Positions 46,420 through 54,200 of a stretch of 64,000 bases of DNA are shown here, one piece after another. The notes under the pieces are model-generated. The model did not search any database. It was not told the origin of the DNA and saw only the letters and a list, made by a program, of their open reading frames with translations. The first letter of the stretch is position 1. Each line of letters opens with the position of its first letter. The stretch comes from Neobacillus soli NBRC 102451. Its GTDB lineage: Bacteria > Bacillota > Bacilli > Bacillales > Cytobacillaceae. The position numbers and the translations under genes are program-made. The DNA is taken from positions 112,433 to 176,432 of the forward strand of contig NZ_BCVI01000039.1 in NCBI RefSeq assembly GCF_001591665.1. Direction: 5' to 3'.

Positions 46420-46476
46420 ATTCAAATAGGCTGAAAGCAATCTGCACGTTTTCAGCCTATTTGAATCCTTTTATAA
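46420..46476 (+). terminator. yhfN terminator
   Basis: A 17-bp perfect stem (ATTCAAATAGGCTGAAA with its complement at 46450-46466) around a 13-nt loop, followed by CCTTTTATA. Confidence 0.82.
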
Positions 46477-46503
46477 CAAAAAAACCGTCAAAATGTGACG
46501 GTT
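46476..46503 (-). terminator. minus-strand terminator beyond the dispersed repeat
   Basis: AACCGTCA/TGACGGTT is a perfect 8-bp stem; read on the minus strand it is followed by TTTTTTTG. It would end transcripts arriving from the IDEAL-domain gene through the repeat. Confidence 0.65.
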
Positions 46504-46542
46504 CATCTCATTTAAAAAGTATATAATTTTCGACTTTAAGTA

Positions 46543-46692
46543 TTGTCTAGCTCCAGCGCCCTAGCGGCTAGTGTCCTTTGCTCTCCGCCCTACGATAAGT
46601 CAACATCGAATCACCTCCGTCTCTTCGTGTTTCCTTTATCTCAGTTGGAGCGGTCCAGGCCATACGCCGCTGACCAGGGCGCTTGCGCTTTT
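46543..46692 (+). repeat. dispersed hairpin repeat, copy B
   Basis: A 150-bp element from TGTCTAGCTCCAGCGCCCTA to GGGCGCTTGCGCTTTT. AGCGCCCTAGCGGC at the left end is complementary to GCCGCT...AGGGCGCT at the right end. Its middle shares CCCTACGATAAGTCAACATC and GTGTTTCCTTTATCTCAGT with copy A. It is probably a small non-coding mobile or hairpin element. Confidence 0.85.
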
Positions 46693-46693
46693 C

Positions 46694-46930
46694 TTACGTT
46701 CCAAATCGTTTGTTAACGTCTTTAAGCCGCCCGGATAAAAGGAGAAATTCTTTTTTGTCTCGACCATCAATGGCCAAGTCAATTTTCCGTAATAATTTTT
46801 CCTTTTCAACTGTTAGTTGGATTTCGGATAAGAGCATTTCGATGTATAGATCTTGGACGAAGTTCTCCTTCTTTTGATTGCGTTTCATGGCACCAAGCTT
46901 CATCAATTCCGTGTATGATTTTTCATTCAT
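46694..46930 (-). CDS. IDEAL domain protein
   Basis: A 78-residue helical protein whose C-terminal part reads KLLRKIDLAIDGRDKKEFLLLSGRLKDV, fitting the IDEAL domain pattern (L..IDxALDxxDKxxFxxLS). The domain is found in small Bacillus proteins, alone or attached to other domains, with no proven function. The ATG at 46930 has AGAGGTGAT upstream. It is divergent from comK, so the two share a short promoter region. The coding end abuts the dispersed repeat. Confidence 0.78.
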   Translation of the reverse strand: MNEKSYTELMKLGAMKRNQKKENFVQDLYIEMLLSEIQLTVEKEKLLRKIDLAIDGRDKKEFLLLSGRLKDVNKRFGT

Positions 46931-47072
46931 GAAAATCACCTCTGATGCTTTTTTTAATTATATGGATTTTTTAAAAGAATATCAATAATTTTTACAATTT
47001 TCCGATAAATATTTTCTTGACATAGATTTTGTGAATAAATTAGCAACAATTCCGAAAGTTGGAGAAATTTGA

Positions 47073-47088
47073 TTACCAAAGGTGGTAA
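47073..47088. promoter_or_regulatory. inverted repeat upstream of comK
   Basis: TTACCAaaggTGGTAA is a perfect 6-bp inverted repeat about 35 bp before the comK start, possibly in the promoter or leader. No clear ComK box (AAAA-N5-TTTT pair) was found, so the controlling factor is unknown. Confidence 0.35.
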
Positions 47089-47123
47089 GATATGGTGGAT
47101 AAAATAAAAAGGAGTTGATTGTA

Positions 47124-47684
47124 TTGAAGAAAAATGTAATCCATGATTATGAGGTGAATTCCTGCACGATGTTTTTGAAACCAGTGGAATACGGAGGTAA
47201 AATTTATACACTTATTGTAGAAATCAAAGATGAATTTTTGTCTCCCCTTAAACCTTTGGATATCATTAAAAATAGCTGCAAGTATTATGGTGTCGATTAC
47301 GATAGCCGAAAGAGGGGGACCCGGCAATTAATTGGCTATTCACGAAAAATCCCAATTGTCATTGAACCAACAACACATATCTATTTTTTTCCAACCAAAT
47401 CACCGGGTGACCCAGAGTGTATTTGGATTTCTTTAGAGCATGTCGAGGATTATCTTCGATTGGCAGCGCAACAAACTAAGGTCTTTTTTCAAAATAAAAA
47501 ATCATACGTTTTTCCAGTTTCCTTTAGTACAATCAATACACAAATGTTACGAACTTCCTTTTTAAAAACAAAACTTTTGCAGCGAATTGAAAATAATGAG
47601 AGAAAGTTATTTTATTTGCAGTACAGACCAAAATCCCTTAAGGCCTCGGAAAGTAGTGAGTTTTATTTAAACGATCCGAAATAA
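47124..47684 (+). CDS. comK: competence transcription factor ComK
   Basis: A 186-residue regulator (B. subtilis 192). Family segments include DYEVNSCTMFLKPVEYGGKIYTLIVE, KNSCKYYGVDYDSRKRGTRQLIGYSRKIPIVIEPT and FFPTKSPGDPECIWISLEHV. ComK activates DNA-uptake genes and its own promoter. I use the TTG at 47124, 9 nt after AAGGAG; the earlier TTG at 47115 touches that site. The gene appears intact, so the regulator of natural competence is present, although this alone does not show transformability. Confidence 0.92.
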   Translation: MKKNVIHDYEVNSCTMFLKPVEYGGKIYTLIVEIKDEFLSPLKPLDIIKNSCKYYGVDYDSRKRGTRQLIGYSRKIPIVIEPTTHIYFFPTKSPGDPECIWISLEHVEDYLRLAAQQTKVFFQNKKSYVFPVSFSTINTQMLRTSFLKTKLLQRIENNERKLFYLQYRPKSLKASESSEFYLNDPK

Positions 47685-47703
47685 GAGCACTATTTTAACC
47701 TTT

Positions 47704-48069
47704 TTAACGGGATTGATGTTTTTTTAATAAGTAGGCCTCCATTAATTCTTGGACCTTATTTCGAATTCTTGGATTAAAGTAATTATGATTTTCTTCATAG
47801 CCCTTATAAATAAACATGTACATCGTAAAAGCATCGTCCCGTTTTGTTTCAATGACTTGAAGTTTATTCTTCTTCATATACTGCTTCACTTCAGCAAGTT
47901 CCTTTTGTATTTCCTTCATCGTATCTTCAATCAAATCCAAATAAGGCTTCTTTAATTTAAATGGACTATTTTCCACAACGGATAAATCTCGGTTTAAGAC
48001 GATTAGAACCATGGGTAAATACATAGCTTTCTCCATTATGTCGCGATCATCCTCCGGAATTCTGCTCAT
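47704..48069 (-). CDS. yhjD: YhjD family protein
   Basis: A 121-residue soluble protein starting MSRIPEDDRDIMEKAMYLPMVLIVLNRDL, followed by a helical region and YIYKGYEENHNYFNPRIRNKVQELME-like C-terminus. It matches my memory of B. subtilis YhjD in size and pattern, and lies near comK and yhjE as there. The function is unknown. A LexA-type box 28 bp upstream suggests DNA damage control. The ribosome site is GAAGGTG. Confidence 0.7.
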   Translation of the reverse strand: MSRIPEDDRDIMEKAMYLPMVLIVLNRDLSVVENSPFKLKKPYLDLIEDTMKEIQKELAEVKQYMKKNKLQVIETKRDDAFTMYMFIYKGYEENHNYFNPRIRNKVQELMEAYLLKKHQSR

Positions 48070-48096
48070 CTTACCATCCGCACCTTCCTATATTTT

Positions 48097-48110
48097 CGAA
48101 CAAATGTTCT
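48097..48110 (-). promoter_or_regulatory. LexA (SOS) box upstream of yhjD
   Basis: CGAACAAATGTTCT has the perfect GAAC-N4-GTTC core of the Bacillus SOS box, with only the last base off the CGAAC-N4-GTTCG palindrome. It is 28 bp from the yhjD start and also precedes the divergent LCP gene at a greater distance. Confidence 0.6.
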
Positions 48111-48336
48111 TAATTTATTTTACAAAAAAACAGCGGCAAAAGCAATAGAACTTTTCTCTCACAAAAGCTTGTCCAAAATGGCAAGCTTTCTTTGTTGCAA
48201 ATTAAAGCCAAAATATGAGAAAGTTTTTTATGATAGAAGGATATCCGTTAGGGGAAAATGAATTAAATGAGGATACCTAAAAAAAATGAAATATAAGGTA
48301 AAGATAAAAAAACATCAACGAATGGGGTATAAATAT

Positions 48337-49278
48337 ATGAGAGCTGATAAATATCAGGGTAAGAAAAAAAGACGATGGCCGGCTATTTTGCTTATCTTTT
48401 TGCTGCTAATCGGTGCAGGCGTTGGGTATGCTTATTTTCAATTTAAACAAGGTGTCAATCAATCGTTAAAAAAGTTAAATAAGGATAATAAAGAGGCAGA
48501 TGTCGTCTATACCTTTAAGGGCCAGAAGGATCAGTATGGGGATACGAATGTCCTATTGCTTGGAAGTGATGCCCGTGGAAAGGAGAAATCCCGTGCAGAC
48601 ACCATCATGATTGCTCATTATAACGAAGACAAAGGAACATTCAAATTAACTTCGATAATGAGGGATAGTTACGTGGAAATCCCGGGGCATGGCAAGCATA
48701 AGATCAATTCCGCTTTTGCACGTGGAGGTCCAGAATTAATGAGAAAAACAATCAAACAAAATTTTGATATCGATCTCCAATATTTTGCAATTGCTGATTT
48801 TCAGGGATTTGTTCAGCTGATTGATGAGGCCTTCCCTAATGGTGTGGAAATTGATGTGGAAAAGAAAATGTCAAAAAATATTAATACGAAGTTAGAGCCG
48901 GGTCTTCAAAGACTAAATGGCAAACAAATGCTTGGTTATGTCCGCTTCCGCCATGATGCCATCGGCGATTTTGGACGGGTGGAACGCCAGCAAAAAGCTG
49001 TAAAGGCGATTGGAAATCAATTAAGCGGTTTGCAAACCATTACGAAGCTCCCTAAGCTAATAGGCGTCCTCACACCTTATGTGAATACAAACATGAATAC
49101 TTCAGACATTTTATTTATGGGTAAGGATTTCTTTTCAGACAAAAGAGGGAATATCGCTGCATTACGAATTCCAGTCGAGAACAGTTTTACGGAGCCGCGA
49201 ATACAGGGGGAAGGAGCCGTATTAGATATCGATGTTGAAAAAAATAAACAGGCACTCCATCAATTTATTACAAAGTAA
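48337..49278 (+). CDS. LytR-CpsA-Psr family protein
   Basis: A membrane-anchored LCP protein of about 313 residues: a basic N-terminus (KYQGKKKRRW), one membrane helix (PAILLIFLLLIGAGVGYAYF) and an extracytoplasmic LCP domain with NVLLLGSDARGKEKSRADTIMI, RDSYVEIPGHGKHKINSAFARGG and GYVRFRHDAIGDFGRVERQQ. LCP enzymes move teichoic acid or similar polymers from lipid carrier to peptidoglycan. I prefer the ATG at 48337 (GGGG 7 nt upstream); the in-frame ATG at 48286 would add 17 residues. Confidence 0.88.
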   Translation: MRADKYQGKKKRRWPAILLIFLLLIGAGVGYAYFQFKQGVNQSLKKLNKDNKEADVVYTFKGQKDQYGDTNVLLLGSDARGKEKSRADTIMIAHYNEDKGTFKLTSIMRDSYVEIPGHGKHKINSAFARGGPELMRKTIKQNFDIDLQYFAIADFQGFVQLIDEAFPNGVEIDVEKKMSKNINTKLEPGLQRLNGKQMLGYVRFRHDAIGDFGRVERQQKAVKAIGNQLSGLQTITKLPKLIGVLTPYVNTNMNTSDILFMGKDFFSDKRGNIAALRIPVENSFTEPRIQGEGAVLDIDVEKNKQALHQFITK

Positions 49279-49328
49279 ACAATTCACTTGCTATAAGTGT
49301 GAGAAAAATAATTAAAGGGGAAAAAAGT

Positions 49329-49994
49329 ATGGACTTTGAATCGCTAAAAGCTTGGTTTACACTTGAACATATAATGAGTCTCATACAGGAATATCGAGCC
49401 CTCGGCCCTTTACCTGGCATATTGCTGATTGTCCTTGAAGCATTTTTGCCGTTTCTCCCCTTGTTTATATTTGTAATGGCCAATGCAAGCGCCTTTGGAC
49501 TCTGGTTAGGATTTTTATACTCATGGCTTGGAGCTTGCATCGGGGCATTGCTTGTTTTTTTACTAATAAGAAGGTATGGGCAGAAAAGGTTATTTTCTTT
49601 TTTGTCCAAGCATCCGAAAGTCCGCAAACTGATGGATTGGGTGGAACGTCATGGGTTTGGTCCACTCTTTTTACTGCTATGCTTCCCATTTACCCCCTCC
49701 GCGGTCGTAAACATTGTTGCTGGTCTTTCGAAAATAAGTACAGCCCAATATATGCTGGCTGTGTGTATCGGGAAAATGGTGATGATTTTTACCATTAGCT
49801 TTATTGGTTATGATATACAGTCATTGATTACAAAGCCTTTTCGAACGGTCATGGTTTTATTTGTTATTTTCATTCTTTGGTATGCTGGTAAAAGAATTGA
49901 AGTTAGATTGAATAAGGGTACAGAAACTGACCATAATGAAGAAATAGATAGAAACAAAGAGCAGGAGAAAAGGAGGAGTCTTAATGAAGATTGA
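49329..49994 (+). CDS. yhjE: TVP38/DedA-like membrane protein YhjE
   Basis: A 221-residue SNARE-associated (TVP38/VTT) membrane protein: GILLIVLEAFLPFLPLFIFVMANASAFG, FGPLFLLLCFPFTPSAVVNIVAGLSKI, and a C-terminal hydrophilic tail rich in Glu/Lys. VTT proteins are lipid scramblase-like; the role of YhjE is unknown. The ATG at 49329 follows AAAGGGGA. It overlaps the signal peptidase gene by 11 nt, the same pairing as yhjE-sipV in B. subtilis. Confidence 0.85.
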   Translation: MDFESLKAWFTLEHIMSLIQEYRALGPLPGILLIVLEAFLPFLPLFIFVMANASAFGLWLGFLYSWLGACIGALLVFLLIRRYGQKRLFSFLSKHPKVRKLMDWVERHGFGPLFLLLCFPFTPSAVVNIVAGLSKISTAQYMLAVCIGKMVMIFTISFIGYDIQSLITKPFRTVMVLFVIFILWYAGKRIEVRLNKGTETDHNEEIDRNKEQEKRRSLNED

Positions 49995-50538
49995 ATGGAA
50001 AAGGGAAGGTATGGAATGGGTTAAGGCGTTTGCAATAGGAATCATTATTTTTGCTTTTATACGTACATTCTTCTTTTCAAATTATATAGTAGAAGGCGAA
50101 TCGATGATGCCGACACTCCAGGATGGGAATAAGCTGGTTGTCAATAAACTAGGTTATCAGGTTGGGGAATTAAATAGATTTGATGTCATTGTTTTTCATG
50201 CCAATTCCAAGGAGGATTTTGTCAAACGAATCATCGGGTTGCCGGGGGATAGAATTGAATATCGCGACGATCGCTTGTATGTTAACGGACACAAGTATGA
50301 GGAGTCATTTTTAAATGTCTATAAACAGTCATCACCTGGCATTAAGATAACTGGTGATTTTAGTTTGAAAGAAATTACCGGTGAAAATAAGGTCCCGGAT
50401 GGAAAATTATTTGTCCTTGGTGATAATCGATTAGGGAGCTGGGACAGCCGTCAATTTGGTTTCATCTCGGCAAACCAGGTTGTCGGAAAAGTTGATTTAC
50501 GCTACTGGCCATTAAATGAAATGGATATTCATTTTTAA
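49984..50538 (+). CDS. lepB: type I signal peptidase
   Basis: A 184-residue membrane-anchored signal peptidase with one N-terminal helix (about residues 13-31), catalytic Ser40 in GESMMPTL and Lys81 in KRIIGLPGD, and the GDNRLGSWDSRQFG box. It cleaves Sec/Tat signal peptides outside the membrane. Synteny with yhjE suggests the sipV position, while length equals SipS, so I use the general name. AGGAGGAG precedes the ATG, which lies in the end of yhjE. Confidence 0.93.
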   Translation: MKIEWKREGMEWVKAFAIGIIIFAFIRTFFFSNYIVEGESMMPTLQDGNKLVVNKLGYQVGELNRFDVIVFHANSKEDFVKRIIGLPGDRIEYRDDRLYVNGHKYEESFLNVYKQSSPGIKITGDFSLKEITGENKVPDGKLFVLGDNRLGSWDSRQFGFISANQVVGKVDLRYWPLNEMDIHF

Positions 50539-50558
50539 ATATATTTTCTAGGGGAAAG

Positions 50559-50585
50559 CACGATAATAAAGGTCGTGTTTTTTTT
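50559..50585 (+). terminator. signal peptidase gene terminator
   Basis: CACGA/TCGTG is a 5-bp stem with a 9-nt loop, followed by eight or nine T residues. Confidence 0.7.
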
Positions 50586-50705
50586 CTGATTAAATCATAG
50601 AATTACCATTTTTGGTGATAATCTATTCGAGTTAATCCAAACGTTTGTGCTTATAATATGGTAGAATGAGAGATAAGAGTTTTTGAGAGAAGAGAGGTTA
50701 ATCTT

Positions 50706-53700
50706 ATGTCTCTAAGAATGGTAAGTGGACGGTCAGGAACCGGTAAAACAGCGATGTTTCTTGATGAAATACGGATACGGCTTGAGGAAAACCCAGAAGG
50801 CCCGCCAATTATTTATATCGTTCCTGACCAGATGACGTTTTCATCAGAATATCGCTTGGCAGCGCAGACGGCAAGCGGCGGCATGATTCGTGCTCAGGTA
50901 TATAGCTTTTCCCGTTTGGCGTGGCGAATACTGCAGGAAACGGGCGGTATTAGCCGAATCCATTTAAGCAGCGTTGGGATGAGTATGTTAATCCGCAAAA
51001 TTATTGATGATCAAAAGGAGCAGCTAAAGCTTTTCCAGCGGGCCGCAGATAAGAATGGATTTGTCCAACAAGTAGAGCAAATGATCACCGAATTTAAACG
51101 ATATTGTATCCGACCGGAGGAGATCATCCAAGGTTCATTACAATTCGGTGGTGAAACATCCGTTTCAAAAGCACTACACGATAAATTAAATGATTTGGAA
51201 CTTATCTATCAGAAATTTGAAGACGAGGTCTTTGGAAAATACATTGATTCAGAAGATTACTTTCGCCTCCTAGCGGAGAAAATATCAGCCTCCGCTTACT
51301 TAAAAGAGGCCGAAATCTATATTGACGGTTTTTATCAATTCTCACCGCAGGAATATCGAGTGATGGCGGAATTAATGAAGCATTGTAAACGTGTGTCAAT
51401 CGCGGTGACGACAGAACGCTTATTTTTTGATTCCGCACCGGACGAGCTTGATTTATTCCGCGCCTCGGGTGAGACCTGCTATAACATCTATGATTTAGCA
51501 AGGGCTGAAGGCATTGGAATGGATCAGCCAGTAATTCTAAAAGAACAAAAAAAATGGAATCAGCCTTCATTATCGCATTTAGAGAAAAACTTTGATGCCC
51601 GCCCGGTTATCTCATTTTATGGCGGGACAGGCATTAATATTTGCCAAGCAGCCAATCGACGTGCAGAGATTGAAGGCATTGCACGAGAAATTCGCCATTT
51701 AGTTCAGTCAAAGGGTTACCGATATCGGGATATCGCGTTATTAATTAGAAATGGCGGGGACTATCATGATATTGTTGAACCTGTTTTCAACGATTATCAG
51801 CTTCCTTATTTTATCGATCAAAAAAGGACTATGCTAAATCATCCGCTTATTGAATTAATTCGCTCAAGCCTTGAAGTGATTAATACTTATTGGCGCTATG
51901 AATCAGTTTTCAGAATGATTAAGACGGAATTAATATACCCCCTGCAGGAAAGTCCTGTAAAAATGCGTGAGAAGATGGACAGGCTCGAAAACTATGTGCT
52001 GGCCTACGGGATAAACGGAAGTAAATGGACGAAAAAGGATCGTTGGAGATACCGGCGTTTTAGAGGGCTGGAATTAGAGGCAACTATCCAAACGGATGCT
52101 GAAAAAAAGATGGAACAAGAGTTAAATGAATTAAAGCTCATGGTAACTGCACCAATCCTACGGCTTTCAAGACGATTGAAAAAAGCCGACTCAGGGAGGA
52201 AGCTTTGTGAAGCTATCTATTTATTTTTGGAAGAATTGGATATTCCAGCAAAGCTGGAAGCCTGGAAAACTGACGCTGAGGCAAAAGGCGATCTTATTAA
52301 GATGCGAGAGCATGAACAAGTGTGGAATGCGGTTATTGACCTTCTGGACCAATATGTCGAAATCCTTGGAGACGAGCCCAATACGGTAAAGTCATTTGCC
52401 GCTGTTTTAGAGGCTGGGTTTGAATCCTTACATTTTTCGCTTATCCCTCCAGCATTGGATCAGGTTTTGATTGGTGATTTTGAAAAGTCAAGGCTGACGG
52501 ACATCAAGGTGACCTTCATGGTGGGAGTTACTGAAGGAGTATTGCCTGCAAAAATCACAGATGAAGGAATCCTTTCTGACGAAGACCGGGAAATGCTGGT
52601 TACCGCGGGTATCAATGTCGCACCAAGCAGCCGTACACGCTTGCTCGATGAAAACTTTCTAGCCTATAAGGCCTTTACAGCACCATCTGATATGCTCTAT
52701 ATCAGCTATCCGCTCGCCAATGAAGAAGGAAAAGCGTTAATTCCTTCTTCGTATATTAAGAGAATAAGAGATATGTTTCCAGAGGCAAGTGAGCGGTATT
52801 ATGTCACAGACCCTGCTGAATTACCGGAAGCAGATCAGCTAAGCTTTGTTTCTAACTTTACAACTACATTATCCTATCTCAATGCACAGCTGCAATTGAA
52901 AAAACGGCATTACCCCATTTCCGTCCTATGGTGGGATGTTTATAACTATTATCTTGAGAGTTCTGGAAAGGAAAAGGCTCAAAAGGTATTTTCAAGCCTT
53001 TTTTACATGAATAGGACGATCCAGCTTTCAAAACAGACGGCGGATGAATTGTATGGAGAAACCATTCAGGCGAGTGTATCAAGAATGGAATTATTTAACA
53101 GCTGTGCCTTTACCCATTTCGTCCAGCATGGATTAAAGCTGCGCGAGCGGCAAATCTATCGTTTGGAAGCCCCTGATATTGGAGAATTATTTCATGCAGC
53201 CATTAAACATATTTCGGATACTGTCAATGAGCGGAGGATTTCTTGGGCAGGGCTTTCTAAGCAGCAATGTGAGGAATTGTCGAGAGAGGCCGTCAATGCC
53301 TTAGCACCAAGATTGCAAAATGAAATTTTGCTGAGCTCGGAGCGTCATCATTATATCAAACGGAAATTGGAACAAATTATTACCCGTGCCTCCCTCGTAT
53401 TGAGTGAACATGCAAAAGTCAGCGGGTTCTCGCCAATTGGATTGGAATTGGGCTTTGGAGCAAATGCAAAGCTGCCGCCATTAAGCTTTGCATTGAAAAA
53501 TGGTAAGCGAATGGAACTAGCCGGACGGATTGACAGGGTCGATCAAGCCAAGGGCGATGACGACCATGTCTTTTTACGGGTCATTGATTATAAATCCAGT
53601 GAAAAAGATGTGGATTTGAGCGATGTATATTATGGTCTTTCCTTGCAGATGGTAACGTATTTGGATATTGTCATGACCTATTCAAAAGAATTAGTCGAGA

Positions 53701-54200
53701 TGGAGGCGAGCCCTGCAGGTGTTCTTTATTTCCATGTTCATAATCCACTGATTAGCTCAAAAAGAATGCTTACAATGGATGAGATTGAAAAGGAAATCAT
53801 GAAGAAGTTCAAAATGAATGGCTTATTACTAAATGATCAAAATGTGATTAGGCTGATGGATCAAACGCTTGAATCCGGAGATTCACAAATTATTTCAGCT
53901 GGTATCAAAAAAGATGGAAATTTAACGAAGCGCTCTAAAGTAGCAAGTATGGAGAATTTTAACGATTTAAGACATTATGTCAGAGACTTGTATCAAAAAT
54001 CGGGGAACGCCATTATTGATGGGCATGTGGAAATTGATCCATATAAACGAAAAGATAAAACAGCCTGCACATTTTGCCCTTATAAATCAGTTTGCCAAAT
54101 AGATGTATTGGTTGAAAGCGATCCATATCGAGTTCTTACACCGCTTTCAAACGAAAAGGTCCTTGAGTTAATTCGGGAGGAGGTACACCGTGATGAGTAA
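50706..54200 (+). CDS. addB: AddB subunit of helicase-nuclease AddAB
   Basis: A 1164-residue protein (B. subtilis about 1166). Walker A GRSGTGKT is at residues 8-15. The C-terminal nuclease domain has GELFHAAIKHI and FLRVIDYKSSEKD, and an iron-sulphur cluster of four Cys: Cys800, Cys1121, Cys1124 and Cys1130. With AddA it resects double-strand breaks and recognises Chi for recombination. The ATG at 50706 follows AGAGGT. addA begins 8 nt before its stop, so the two are coupled. Confidence 0.95.
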   Translation: MSLRMVSGRSGTGKTAMFLDEIRIRLEENPEGPPIIYIVPDQMTFSSEYRLAAQTASGGMIRAQVYSFSRLAWRILQETGGISRIHLSSVGMSMLIRKIIDDQKEQLKLFQRAADKNGFVQQVEQMITEFKRYCIRPEEIIQGSLQFGGETSVSKALHDKLNDLELIYQKFEDEVFGKYIDSEDYFRLLAEKISASAYLKEAEIYIDGFYQFSPQEYRVMAELMKHCKRVSIAVTTERLFFDSAPDELDLFRASGETCYNIYDLARAEGIGMDQPVILKEQKKWNQPSLSHLEKNFDARPVISFYGGTGINICQAANRRAEIEGIAREIRHLVQSKGYRYRDIALLIRNGGDYHDIVEPVFNDYQLPYFIDQKRTMLNHPLIELIRSSLEVINTYWRYESVFRMIKTELIYPLQESPVKMREKMDRLENYVLAYGINGSKWTKKDRWRYRRFRGLELEATIQTDAEKKMEQELNELKLMVTAPILRLSRRLKKADSGRKLCEAIYLFLEELDIPAKLEAWKTDAEAKGDLIKMREHEQVWNAVIDLLDQYVEILGDEPNTVKSFAAVLEAGFESLHFSLIPPALDQVLIGDFEKSRLTDIKVTFMVGVTEGVLPAKITDEGILSDEDREMLVTAGINVAPSSRTRLLDENFLAYKAFTAPSDMLYISYPLANEEGKALIPSSYIKRIRDMFPEASERYYVTDPAELPEADQLSFVSNFTTTLSYLNAQLQLKKRHYPISVLWWDVYNYYLESSGKEKAQKVFSSLFYMNRTIQLSKQTADELYGETIQASVSRMELFNSCAFTHFVQHGLKLRERQIYRLEAPDIGELFHAAIKHISDTVNERRISWAGLSKQQCEELSREAVNALAPRLQNEILLSSERHHYIKRKLEQIITRASLVLSEHAKVSGFSPIGLELGFGANAKLPPLSFALKNGKRMELAGRIDRVDQAKGDDDHVFLRVIDYKSSEKDVDLSDVYYGLSLQMVTYLDIVMTYSKELVEMEASPAGVLYFHVHNPLISSKRMLTMDEIEKEIMKKFKMNGLLLNDQNVIRLMDQTLESGDSQIISAGIKKDGNLTKRSKVASMENFNDLRHYVRDLYQKSGNAIIDGHVEIDPYKRKDKTACTFCPYKSVCQIDVLVESDPYRVLTPLSNEKVLELIREEVHRDE

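Noticed and set aside
47000..47123. ComK autoregulatory boxes in the comK upstream region
   Set aside because: The region is AT-rich, but I could not find a proper pair of AAAA-N5-TTTT boxes with the right spacing.
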